From: Mesorhizobium sp. M7A.F.Ca.US.006.01.1.1
GTDB lineage: Bacteria > Pseudomonadota > Alphaproteobacteria > Rhizobiales > Rhizobiaceae
Length of the DNA stretch: 44,413 bases
Reading direction: 5' to 3'
Assembly: GCF_003997935.1 (NCBI RefSeq)
Contig: NZ_RZQL01000021.1
Coordinates: forward strand, 1 to 44,413
Of this stretch, positions 16,128 through 22,797 are shown piece after piece; within the stretch, counting starts at the first letter, position 1, and every line of letters begins with the position of its first letter. Below the pieces are notes generated by a model. That model did no database searches, had not been told where the DNA came from, and worked only from the letters and a program-made list of their open reading frames with translations. The position numbers were made by a program, and so were the translations under genes.

Positions 16128-17041
16128 TATACACGTTCCTTCGCGGCGCTGGTGACGATGAGGCCTTGCGGGCGGACGAGAAGGATCAGGATGACGAGCG
16201 CGAACACACCGGCATCGCGGAAGGGGCGTAGATCGGTCGGCAGGTAGGTTTGCAGGAGCACGCTGGCGACACCCACGAGGAACCCGCCGAGTGCGGCCCC
16301 CGGCAGCGAGCCCATGCCGCCGATGACGGTGGCGAAGAAGCCGTAGACGACGGGCATCAGGCCCATGCGCAGGTCGAGCGTGCCGGTCTGGATCGTGAGC
16401 AGCAGGGAGACCACGCCGCTGAGCAGGCCCGAAATGGCGAAGGCGAGTGCGATCACCCGGTTCGCCGGCATGCCGAGCAGACGGGCCATCTGGAAATTTT
16501 CCGCCGCCGCCCGCATCTGGATGCCGAGCGGTGTCTTCTTGAGGAAGAGAACCAGCGCGACGAGCAGGCCGGCCGTGACACCCATGGTCAGGAGCTGCAC
16601 GCCCGGAACGCGCACGCCGCCGATTTCCACCGCATTTGCGAGACTCTGGCCGATGCCGACCGATTTAGGCCGGCCGGTATGGATGAGCATGACGAGGTTC
16701 TGCAGGAAATAGCTGACGGCGAAAGAGGAGATGAGCAGCGTCGACGGGTTGGAATTGCGCAGCGGCCGGAAGGCCACGCGCTCCGTCAGCAGCGCCAGCA
16801 CGACCACCACGGAAAGCACGCCGCCGATCATGAGGGCAGCGGGCAGCGCGCCGAGCAGCAGCGGCGGCGTGACGCTCGCCGTCGGTACGACCAGCGCATA
16901 GGCGCCGATCGTAATATAGTCGGCCTGCGCGAAATTGACGAGCCGCATTACGCCGAAGACGAGGCCGATCGCCAGCGCGACAAGGGCATAGAGGCTGCCC
17001 AGCGCAATGGCGTCGACGAGAACTTGAACGATGTTGGCCAT
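16127..17041 (-). CDS. livH: Branched-chain-type ABC transporter permease (LivH family)
   Basis: 304 residues, mostly transmembrane. The N-terminus MANIVQVLVDAIALGSLYALVALAIGLVFGVMRLVNFAQAD is characteristic of LivH; the ATPase-contact loop reads QMRAAAENFQMARLLGMPANRVIALAFAISG in outline, and the C-terminal part holds VIGGMGSLPGAALGG. It pairs with LivM to form the membrane channel. It starts 12 bases after the livG stop and is translationally coupled to livM. No feature tells the substrate. Confidence 0.9.
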   Translation of the reverse strand: MANIVQVLVDAIALGSLYALVALAIGLVFGVMRLVNFAQADYITIGAYALVVPTASVTPPLLLGALPAALMIGGVLSVVVVLALLTERVAFRPLRNSNPSTLLISSFAVSYFLQNLVMLIHTGRPKSVGIGQSLANAVEIGGVRVPGVQLLTMGVTAGLLVALVLFLKKTPLGIQMRAAAENFQMARLLGMPANRVIALAFAISGLLSGVVSLLLTIQTGTLDLRMGLMPVVYGFFATVIGGMGSLPGAALGGFLVGVASVLLQTYLPTDLRPFRDAGVFALVILILLVRPQGLIVTSAAKERV

Positions 17042-17052
17042 GGCGTCCGGTC

Positions 17053-17823
17053 CTAGATCGCGAGGGTGCTGTCGCCCGCTTTTTCGCCCAGATAGGCACG
17101 GCGAACGGCGGGATTCATCCGGATGTCCTGAGGCGAGCCCTCGGCGAGGCTCTGCCCGCCGTCAAGCACATGGATGCGCTGGCACACCCCCATGATCACC
17201 TTCATATTGTGTTCGATCAGCAGCACGCCGCAGCCGAAGCGGGCCGGCAGTTCGGCGATGACCTCCATCAGCGCCTCGCACTCCGCGTCATTCATGCCGG
17301 AGGCCGGCTCGTCGAGCAGCGCGAAGGACGGCTGCAAGGCGAGTGCCCGGGCAATGCCGACGCGCCGCTCGTCGCCATAGGAAAGGCTGTCGCAACGGTG
17401 GTCGGCCTTCATGGCGAGGCCCATCCAGTCGAGGATGTCGAGCGCCCGCTCCCGGGCCTCCCGACGAGACAGCCCACTGCCGATCGCCGCAACGGAGAGG
17501 TTCTGCTCCACCGTCATCGTGCGGAATAGCCTCGCCGCCTGAAAGCTGCGACCAATGCCGGCTTGGGCGATCTTGCGGGCGGTCAGCCGCGAGACGTCGA
17601 TGCCGTCAAGGCGGATGCTGCCGCTCGTCGGCCGCTGGAAGCCGCTCAGCACATTGACCATGGTCGTCTTGCCGGCGCCGTTCGGGCCGATGAGGCCGAG
17701 GACTTCGCCGCGCCTGAGTTCGAGGTCGACCCCGCTGAGTGCCCGGATGCCGCCAAAAGCGACGGCAACACCGCGGGCCTCCAGCCGTTCTTTCGATCCC
17801 GATCTTTTCGATGGACGTGACAT
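17053..17823 (-). CDS. livG: ABC transporter ATP-binding protein (LivG family)
   Basis: 256 residues. Walker A is GPNGAGKT at residues 46-53, the Q-loop region follows in GIGRSFQAARLFRTMTVEQN, the signature reads LSYGDERRVGIARAL (LSYGD instead of LSGGQ, common in LivG), Walker B is FALLDEPASGMN and the switch His lies in LLIEHNMKVIM. It hydrolyses ATP for the LivH/LivM channel. Its partner LivF is not in this operon but on the other side of the binding-protein promoter, in the opposite direction. About 95 bases separate it from the upstream binding-protein gene. Confidence 0.92.
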   Translation of the reverse strand: MSRPSKRSGSKERLEARGVAVAFGGIRALSGVDLELRRGEVLGLIGPNGAGKTTMVNVLSGFQRPTSGSIRLDGIDVSRLTARKIAQAGIGRSFQAARLFRTMTVEQNLSVAAIGSGLSRREARERALDILDWMGLAMKADHRCDSLSYGDERRVGIARALALQPSFALLDEPASGMNDAECEALMEVIAELPARFGCGVLLIEHNMKVIMGVCQRIHVLDGGQSLAEGSPQDIRMNPAVRRAYLGEKAGDSTLAI

Positions 17824-17918
17824 ACCGGGCGAGACCTATCCGTAAGCTCGACTATGAATTTGCCAGGAGATTTGGTTCCGCCAACCGCACCACCATGCGG
17901 TCGGCGGATCGCAGCCGG

Positions 17919-19115
17919 TTACTGACCGACGCGGAACAGGAGCTTCATGTCCGGCTTGAACGAGTTCCGGTAGACCTCGACGGCATGGAAGGAGCCGTTC
18001 TCGACCTTCATGATCAGCCAAGGGCGGTCGACCTGGATATGCAGCTGATCGGTAAACGAGGTCGGGCCGGCCGTGAACGGCTGGTCCTTGAAGGCGTTCA
18101 TGACGCCGACCACCGCTTCGGATTCAGTCGTCTTCGCCTGCTCGACCGCATACGCCCACTGCTCGATGAGGCTATAGCCGAGAACCGAGTAGGAGGAGAC
18201 CGGCGGCTCGCCGTAACGCGCCTTGTGGCTTTCAAGGAATTTGTTCATCTCCGGCCGCGGATCATCGCCGTAAAGCGACATGAAGGCGGGCAGGTAGAAA
18301 TCCTTCAGGCCCGGTACGGCGTTGAGCCAATAATTGTCGACCATCGCCGTGTTAGCGAGGATCGGCTGGTCGATGCCGGCGGCGCGCAGCTGGCGCACGG
18401 CAGAGGCGCCACCCGGCGTGAACGAGCAGATGAAGACCGCGTCCGGCTGCTTTGCAAGCCCCTTGAGGCGGGTGATCTGCGAGGCGATCGACGGGTCGTC
18501 GTTCTTGAAGGTGTCATTGCCGAGGATCGTTTCCTCGCCGCCACCCGCGGCCCAGGCCGCGCGGAATCCGGCGCAGGCCGACTTGTTGTATTCGATCGTC
18601 AGGTCTTCAAGCACGTAGACCGACTTCAGGTTCATCTTCTTCTGCGCATATTCGGCAATCGCGATGCCTTCCGACTGCGCCGCGCTGTTGGCGGTGAAGG
18701 TGAGCGGGCCGACGCCCTGCACGCCCATTTTCGGATCGGCGGCGCACAGGCTGAAGGCGATCTTGCCCGCCTGCTTGGCGGCAAGCGCCGACGGGGCGCC
18801 AAAATCGTAGTCACAGGAGACGACCAGCATGTCGACGCCGCCATCGACGAGCTGCGCGCCGACGGTTGCAGCGCGGGCCTGGTCCGTCTTGGTGTCCATG
18901 ACGGAATACTCGATCTGGCGTCCCAGCAGGCCGCCAGCCTTGTTGATCTCCTCGATCTTCATGACCGCCGCCTTGAAGGGCGCGCTGTCGTAGTTCGAAA
19001 GCCAGCCGGATTCCGCGATGGCGAAGCCGATCTTGATCGGCTCTTCGGCACGCACGCCGGTCATAGGCAACAGAAGGGCGATTGCGGCCGAAGCGGCCAC
19101 AGCAACAGATTTCAT
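17919..19115 (-). CDS. Amide/amino-acid periplasmic binding protein (LivJ-like, peripla_BP_6)
   Basis: 398 residues with a cleavable signal peptide MKSVAVAASAAIALLLPMTG...VRAEE at about residues 1-24. The mature part starts PIKIGFAIAESGWLSNYDS and contains INKAGGLLGRQIEYSVMDTKTD and a C-terminal FTDQLHIQVDRPWLIMKVENG, as in type I binding proteins of HAAT transporters. ATG 19115 is chosen: GGGGAA lies five bases upstream and the signal peptide begins there. It is the first gene of the minus-strand array and should define the substrate. It is not a close LivJ by eye; amide- or urea-type receptors are equally possible. Confidence 0.88.
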   Translation of the reverse strand: MKSVAVAASAAIALLLPMTGVRAEEPIKIGFAIAESGWLSNYDSAPFKAAVMKIEEINKAGGLLGRQIEYSVMDTKTDQARAATVGAQLVDGGVDMLVVSCDYDFGAPSALAAKQAGKIAFSLCAADPKMGVQGVGPLTFTANSAAQSEGIAIAEYAQKKMNLKSVYVLEDLTIEYNKSACAGFRAAWAAGGGEETILGNDTFKNDDPSIASQITRLKGLAKQPDAVFICSFTPGGASAVRQLRAAGIDQPILANTAMVDNYWLNAVPGLKDFYLPAFMSLYGDDPRPEMNKFLESHKARYGEPPVSSYSVLGYSLIEQWAYAVEQAKTTESEAVVGVMNAFKDQPFTAGPTSFTDQLHIQVDRPWLIMKVENGSFHAVEVYRNSFKPDMKLLFRVGQ

Positions 19116-19280
19116 CGTCGTTCCCCTTGGCGGTGAGCAAGGCACCGCTTCAATTATTTTGCATATAGTCCTCTGTGGACAGAAGACAGAATGCGGGTTA
19201 GATTTTTTTTGTCAACAGCAAAAATGCGGCGGGCCGTTCCGAGTTCGATCGGCGCCTACAGACCGTTAAAGGGGAACGAC
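19116..19280. promoter_or_regulatory. Divergent promoter region of the catabolic island
   Basis: 165 bases between the binding-protein gene (minus) and livF (plus). A perfect TTGACA lies on the minus strand at 19210-19215, but the -10 at 17 bases (ATTCTG) is poor. TATATG at 19162-19167 (minus) is another weak -10. Possible operator elements are GTCC-N5-GGAC at 19168-19180 and the TTTTG/CAAAA arms at about 19207-19223. Both genes have the same leader, GGGGAACGAC just before the start codon. The embedded GntR/FCD regulator is the natural candidate to act here. The promoter parts are tentative; only the divergent layout is certain. Confidence 0.5.
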
Positions 19281-20009
19281 ATGCTTGAAATACGCGGCCT
19301 CACCGCCGGCTATGGTCGGCTTGCTGCCCTGAAATCGATCGATCTTGAGGTCAGAAAAGGCGAGATCATTTTCGTCGTCGGCCCCAATGGGGCCGGCAAA
19401 TCCACGCTTCTGAAGTCAATTTCCGGGCTCATGGCGCCGACCGGGGGCACGCTTGCCTTCAATAGCGAGTCGATCGCCGGCCAGGCGCCGGAAAAACTAT
19501 GCCGGAAAGGCCTGGCACTGGTGCCGGAAGGCCGCAGCATCTTCCGGACACTGACGGTGCGGGAAAACTTGCTGCTCGGCGGCATGATCCGCAAGGACAA
19601 GGCCGAAGCGGCCGCCGATCTGGAACGGGTTCTGGAAATCTTTCCGATCCTCAGGACCCGCTACCGCGGCGTTGCCGGCCACCTTTCCGGCGGCGAGCAG
19701 CAGCAGCTTGCCATCGCCCGCGCCATCCTGCAGCGCCCGTCGCTGATGATGATCGATGAACCGTCGCTTGGCCTTGCGCCGCTGGTGATCGACCAGGTCT
19801 ACGAAAGCCTCCGCCAGCTTAACGCCAGCGGGCTGACCCTGCTCGTCGTCGAACAGTCCACCGCCCGCATTCTCGACCTCGCTTCCCGCGTCTACGTGCT
19901 GCGCAACGGCCATGTCGCGCTGGAGGGTTCGGCAAGCGAGCTTGCAGACGGGCATGCGCTGGAAGAGGCCTATTTCGGCTATGGTGACCGTCAGACGGCG
20001 CACGCATAA
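19281..20009 (+). CDS. livF: ABC transporter ATP-binding protein (LivF family)
   Basis: 242 residues. MLEIRGLTAGYGRLAALKSIDLEV opens the domain, Walker A is GPNGAGKS at residues 34-41, then LVPEGRSIFRTLTVRENLLLGG, signature LSGGEQQQLAIARAI, Walker B LMMIDEPSLGLAPL and the switch region LVVEQS, in which LivF proteins typically have Gln for the switch His. ATG 19281 has GGGGAACGAC directly ahead. It is the second ATPase of the LivGHMF importer, but is transcribed away from the other subunits together with the L-2-hydroxyglutarate oxidase gene, 23 bases downstream. Confidence 0.93.
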   Translation: MLEIRGLTAGYGRLAALKSIDLEVRKGEIIFVVGPNGAGKSTLLKSISGLMAPTGGTLAFNSESIAGQAPEKLCRKGLALVPEGRSIFRTLTVRENLLLGGMIRKDKAEAAADLERVLEIFPILRTRYRGVAGHLSGGEQQQLAIARAILQRPSLMMIDEPSLGLAPLVIDQVYESLRQLNASGLTLLVVEQSTARILDLASRVYVLRNGHVALEGSASELADGHALEEAYFGYGDRQTAHA

Positions 20010-20032
20010 TCAGGCAGGCAAGGACTACAACC

Positions 20033-21226
20033 ATGATTTTCGACTATTGCGTCATCGGCGGCGGCATCGTCGGCCTGGCGACGGCCATGCGGCTGCTTGA
20101 GACATATCCAGGCTGCAGCCTGATCCTGTTGGAGAAGGAGGAGGCTCTCGGCAAGCACCAGACCGGCCACAACAGTGGTGTCATCCATGCCGGCATCTAC
20201 TATCCGCCAGGCAGCCTGAAGGCCGAACTCTGCCGCAAGGGCGCGGATGCCACCAAGGCCTTCTGCCAGGAAAACGGCATCCGCTTCGATGTCTGCGGCA
20301 AACTGCTCGTCGCCACCTCCGCACTCGAAATGCAGCGCATGGAGGCGCTCCACGAACGATCGAAGCAGAACACGATCGAAGTCCAACGCGTCAGCGAGGG
20401 TGAATTGAAGGAGCGGGAACCGAACATCCGCGGTCTAGGCGCGCTTTTCGTGGCCTCGACCGGCATCGTCAGCTATGCCGATGTCTGCCAGGCCATGGGG
20501 CGGCGCATCAAGGCGCTCGGCGGCGAGATCCGCCTGTCGACGCGCGTCACCGGCATTCGCGAAGTCATCGATTCCGTCGATATCGCCTCGGCCGGCGAAA
20601 ACTGGCAGGCGAAAAAACTGGTGGTCTGCGGCGGTCTCCAATCGGACCGGCTGGCCGTGCTCGCCGGGCTTCCGATCGAGCATCGCATCGTTCCCTTCCG
20701 CGGCGAATACTATCGCCTTCCCGCATCGAAGAACGACATCGTCCGCTATCTGATCTATCCCGTCCCGGATCCAGCCCTGCCCTTCCTCGGCGTGCACCTG
20801 ACGCGGATGATCGACGGCAGCGTCACGGTCGGGCCGAATGCCGTTATCGGTTTTGCCCGCGAGGGTTATCCACGGCTTTCGTTCAATGTTGCGGACGTGG
20901 CCGACTACGCGCTGTTTCCCGGCTTCTGGAAGACCGTGTTCGCCAACCGTGGATCCGCGGCAACGGAACTCCGCAACTCGCTCTGGAAGCCAGGCTATCT
21001 GGAGGAGTGCCGGAAATACTGCCCGAGCCTCGACCTCGCCGACCTGCGGCCGCACGAAGCAGGCATCCGCGCGCAAGCCGTGCGCAAGGACGGTGCGCTC
21101 ATCCATGATTTCCTGTTCGCACAAACGGACCGCATGCTGCACGTCTGCAACGCCCCTTCACCCGCCGCCACCTCGGCGATCCCGATTGCGGAGATGATTC
21201 GAGATCGCCTCATGCAGGGCTGCTGA
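20033..21226 (+). CDS. lhgO: L-2-hydroxyglutarate oxidase/dehydrogenase
   Basis: 397 residues of the DAO superfamily. The FAD motif is DYCVIGGGIVGLATAMRLL near residue 4; GKHQTGHNSGVIHAGIYYPPGSLKAELCRKG and the second-half RGEYYRLP, GVHLTRMIDG and VGPNAV are characteristic of LhgO (YgaF). It oxidises L-2-hydroxyglutarate to 2-oxoglutarate at the membrane, passing electrons to quinone or oxygen. In known routes glutarate is first hydroxylated by CsiD; no CsiD gene is in the window. Its place beside livF ties it to the lactam/omega-amino-acid cluster: with 5-aminovalerate as an intermediate, GabT, GabD and LhgO would be steps towards 2-oxoglutarate. Confidence 0.92.
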   Translation: MIFDYCVIGGGIVGLATAMRLLETYPGCSLILLEKEEALGKHQTGHNSGVIHAGIYYPPGSLKAELCRKGADATKAFCQENGIRFDVCGKLLVATSALEMQRMEALHERSKQNTIEVQRVSEGELKEREPNIRGLGALFVASTGIVSYADVCQAMGRRIKALGGEIRLSTRVTGIREVIDSVDIASAGENWQAKKLVVCGGLQSDRLAVLAGLPIEHRIVPFRGEYYRLPASKNDIVRYLIYPVPDPALPFLGVHLTRMIDGSVTVGPNAVIGFAREGYPRLSFNVADVADYALFPGFWKTVFANRGSAATELRNSLWKPGYLEECRKYCPSLDLADLRPHEAGIRAQAVRKDGALIHDFLFAQTDRMLHVCNAPSPAATSAIPIAEMIRDRLMQGC

Positions 21227-21661
21227 AAGCGAGGCGGCATGCACTGGAGTCGCAACGCCGCTGAACGCTGGAGTATCCGTCTTGGCCAAGAAGGAGATTG
21301 GGGCACTGCCGCGGCCAACGCAGCTTTTGCGTCAGAATCAGATCGGCGCAGGACCAGCAATTCCGCTCCCGGCGAGAGGGTACTTGGCCTGCCGGCCATA
21401 GCCGCTCGGCCTTCGGACCTGCGGTTTCCTTACGGACGCCGGCATTTTTGGCTGCGCAAAGATCTCAAGCGAAACGACGGCCAACGTCGTTGGCAGGGTT
21501 CGCTCCCAGCTTGCCGCCAATTTTGTTGACCGTCATAGGGGGCATAGCTGGACGACCTCCCTATGGTACCAGAATGGTACACGTCCAAAGGATGCACCGA
21601 CCCCCAAGCCAGCTTGGCTAAGCCAGCAATCTTTAAGTCTTTGAAATTATTTGGCTATTTA
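21227..21661. other. Gene-free stretch between lhgO and tRNA-His
   Basis: 435 bases with no recognisable gene. Several open frames of 60-110 codons occur but have neither family-like sequence nor good starts. The 9-mer TATGGTACC occurs at 21562-21570 and again at 21660-21668, where it covers the CCA end of tRNA-His; ATGGTAC recurs at 21574-21580. Composition falls to AT-rich near 21630-21660. This would fit scarred DNA at an integration site, but no integrase remnant can be named. Confidence 0.55.
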
Positions 21662-21738
21662 TGGTACCGTTGGCTGGGATCGAACCAGCGACCTCCGGAT
21701 CCACAATCCGGCGCTCTAACCATCTGAGCTACAACGGC
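21662..21738 (-). tRNA. tRNA-His (GUG anticodon)
   Basis: 77 bases on the minus strand including an encoded CCA (complement of 21662-21664). The acceptor stem is GCCGTTG with CAACGGT, giving a G1-U72 wobble; the T arm is GCTGG-TTCGATC-CCAGC; the anticodon loop TTGTGGA holds GTG. The discriminator base is A73, and the base before G1 is T, so no G-1 is encoded. Canonical bacterial tRNA-His has G-1 and C73. The variant without G-1 and with A73 is known from many alphaproteobacteria, whose histidyl-tRNA synthetase has adapted to it. Confidence 0.97.
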
Positions 21739-21916
21739 ACGTTGCCCGAGCGGATCGAAACAGAAACTCATCCGCCCGCTCTGTCGTTCGGCGATGCGTC
21801 CTTACGGTCTTATGGATTCTAATTCAAGGCTTTTGGAAAGCAAAGGTCACTTCCCCACATCGGCGCGGCATTCGCCCAGCAAGAAGGCGCAGGCAAGGGC
21901 TGGGCGACGGACAAAG

Positions 21917-21949
21917 AAAAAGGCCGGCGGGAGGAGGTGCCGGCCTTTT
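21917..21949 (-). terminator. Terminator of the small RNA and probably of the phasin transcript
   Basis: 11-bp stem AAAAGGCCGGC/GCCGGCCTTTT with the ACCTCCTCCC loop; on the minus strand the stem runs into TTTTTCTTT. On the plus strand it is also followed by TTTTC, so it could work in both directions. Confidence 0.85.
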
Positions 21950-22036
21950 CCTGTTACGAGCCAGCGGGAGGAGGTGCTGGCTGGTCACCCCGGGGAGCAG
22001 AGGGAGGAGGTTCCACTCACCGGGTATTCCTTGATG
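21917..22036 (-). ncRNA. Anti-Shine-Dalgarno small RNA, alpha-r14/'cuckoo'-like, three hairpins
   Basis: On the minus strand three stem-loops follow each other, each with the same 10-nt loop ACCTCCTCCC. Hairpin 1: CCGGG arms (22020-22024 with 21989-21993) plus a 7-bp inner stem (22012-22018 with 21995-22001), loop 22002-22011. Hairpin 2: 7-bp stem 21976-21982/21959-21965, loop 21966-21975. Hairpin 3: 11-bp stem 21939-21949/21918-21928, loop 21929-21938, with a T-run after it that makes it the terminator. The CCTCCTCCC loop motif defines the rhizobial alpha-r14 (NfeR1) and Rhodobacter CcsR RNAs. Such RNAs pair with Shine-Dalgarno regions. The 5' end near 22036 is estimated from a TATGAT -10 at 22043-22048. 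The gene lies between phasin and tRNA-His; it could also be partly made from the phasin 3' UTR. Confidence 0.85.
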
Positions 22037-22042
22037 ACTGCC

Positions 22043-22048
22043 ATCATA
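22043..22048 (-). promoter_or_regulatory. Possible -10 element of the small RNA
   Basis: TATGAT on the minus strand (5 of 6 matches to TATAAT), seven bases upstream of the estimated RNA start. At 17-bp spacing the -35 would be ATTTTC, which is weak, so another sigma factor or an activator may be used; CcsR RNAs in Rhodobacter are known to depend on RpoH-type sigma factors. Confidence 0.35.
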
Positions 22049-22108
22049 CACCTGATCGTTTTTAAGAAAATGCGACCTTTTGTTGCATCTTCAGATCATG
22101 CGCAAATG

Positions 22109-22567
22109 TTAGGCAACCTTGATTTCCTTCATCGCCTTCTCGAAGGCGGTCTTGATCGGCTTGGAGACGTCCTCGGCCGCCTTGGAGGCAACGGCCTGGA
22201 AGTCCTTGGCCTGCTCGACGGTCGATTCGACACGCTTGCGCAGGAAGGCGGTCTGCAGCTCGACGACTTCCGACAGCGACTTGGCGCCGATCAGGGCTTC
22301 GAGGTGGGAAAAACCGGCCTCGGCATTGGCACGCAAAGCGGAGATGGTCTTGAGCGACAGGTCGTTGGAAACGGTCTTAGCGGTCTCGTAGGTCGACTCC
22401 AGAGCCTTCTGGGTCTCCTCGGCGCCGGTCTTCAGCTTGGCATAGGCCTCTTTCGACTGCTCAACGCCCTTTTCGGCGAAAGCGCGGATCTGGTCAGTGG
22501 CCTTGGAAGCGTCGAAGCTCGGGAATTCAACGTTTTCGATCGTCTCGGCGGTTTTGGTCCTGGACAT
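22109..22567 (-). CDS. phaP: Phasin (polyhydroxyalkanoate granule-associated protein)
   Basis: 152 residues, hydrophilic and almost entirely helical, without Cys or signal peptide. Family-like parts are FDASKATDQIRAFAEKGVEQSKEAYAKLKTGAEET, then EALIGAKSLSEVVELQTAFLRKRVE and the C-terminal EDVSKPIKTAFEKAMKE, as in phasin_2 proteins of rhizobia. Phasins coat PHB granules and control their size. The promoter at 22629-22657 is overlapped by a large inverted repeat that fits a PhaR operator. Downstream on the same strand comes the anti-Shine-Dalgarno small RNA. The acetoacetyl-CoA synthetase nearby (26.9-28.8 kb) acts in PHB breakdown, which supports the assignment. Confidence 0.93.
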   Translation of the reverse strand: MSRTKTAETIENVEFPSFDASKATDQIRAFAEKGVEQSKEAYAKLKTGAEETQKALESTYETAKTVSNDLSLKTISALRANAEAGFSHLEALIGAKSLSEVVELQTAFLRKRVESTVEQAKDFQAVASKAAEDVSKPIKTAFEKAMKEIKVA

Positions 22568-22628
22568 TTTCCATCCTTTTCAGCGGCAGCGGCTTTGACA
22601 GAAAGCCGTCTCGTTCATGTATGATGGC

Positions 22629-22657
22629 AATATAAAGGCAAATTTTGTGCATTGCAA
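22629..22657 (-). promoter_or_regulatory. Promoter of the phasin gene
   Basis: On the minus strand, -35 TTGCAA (complement of 22652-22657) and -10 TATATT (complement of 22629-22634) are exactly 17 bases apart. Transcription would start near 22622, leaving a leader of about 55 bases with GGA ahead of the ATG. The -35 lies inside the left arm of the inverted repeat at 22647-22676. Confidence 0.65.
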
Positions 22658-22676
22658 TATCTTTGTTGCAGTGCAC
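22647..22676. promoter_or_regulatory. Inverted repeat over the phasin promoter, probable PhaR operator
   Basis: GTGCATTGCAA (22647-22657) and TTGCAGTGCAC (22666-22676) are inverted copies with one mismatch, eight bases apart. PhaR, the PHB-sensing repressor of phasin genes in alphaproteobacteria, binds TGCA-rich dyads of this kind. The left arm contains the phasin -35, so binding would block RNA polymerase. The phaR gene itself is not in the window. Confidence 0.65.
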
Positions 22677-22764
22677 CATAAATTTCTTTTGGGCCGTTAA
22701 CCAAGAGCCCAGATTCCAGCCTTTGCACGTTCTGGCTTGTGGACCTTCGCGCCTCCGGCTTTTA

Positions 22765-22780
22765 TTAACAAAGCGTTAAC
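22765..22780 (+). promoter_or_regulatory. CtrA box upstream of the histidine kinase gene
   Basis: TTAA at 22765-22768, seven bases, then TTAAC at 22776-22780: an exact match to the full CtrA consensus TTAA-N7-TTAAC. It ends 17 bases before the GTG start codon. A TTAAC half-site lies at 22697-22701. CtrA is the master cell-cycle regulator of alphaproteobacteria, and a PleC/DivJ-type kinase is a fitting target. Confidence 0.65.
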
Positions 22781-22797
22781 TGCAAAATCGCCGCTCC

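Noticed and set aside
21239..21621. Possible small genes between lhgO and tRNA-His
   Set aside because: Open frames of 60-107 codons lack good starts, have shadow-like composition and no recognisable motif.
21929..22011. CRISPR-like repeat of GGGAGGAGGT
   Set aside because: Only three 10-bp copies, each in the loop of a different hairpin; the small-RNA explanation fits fully.
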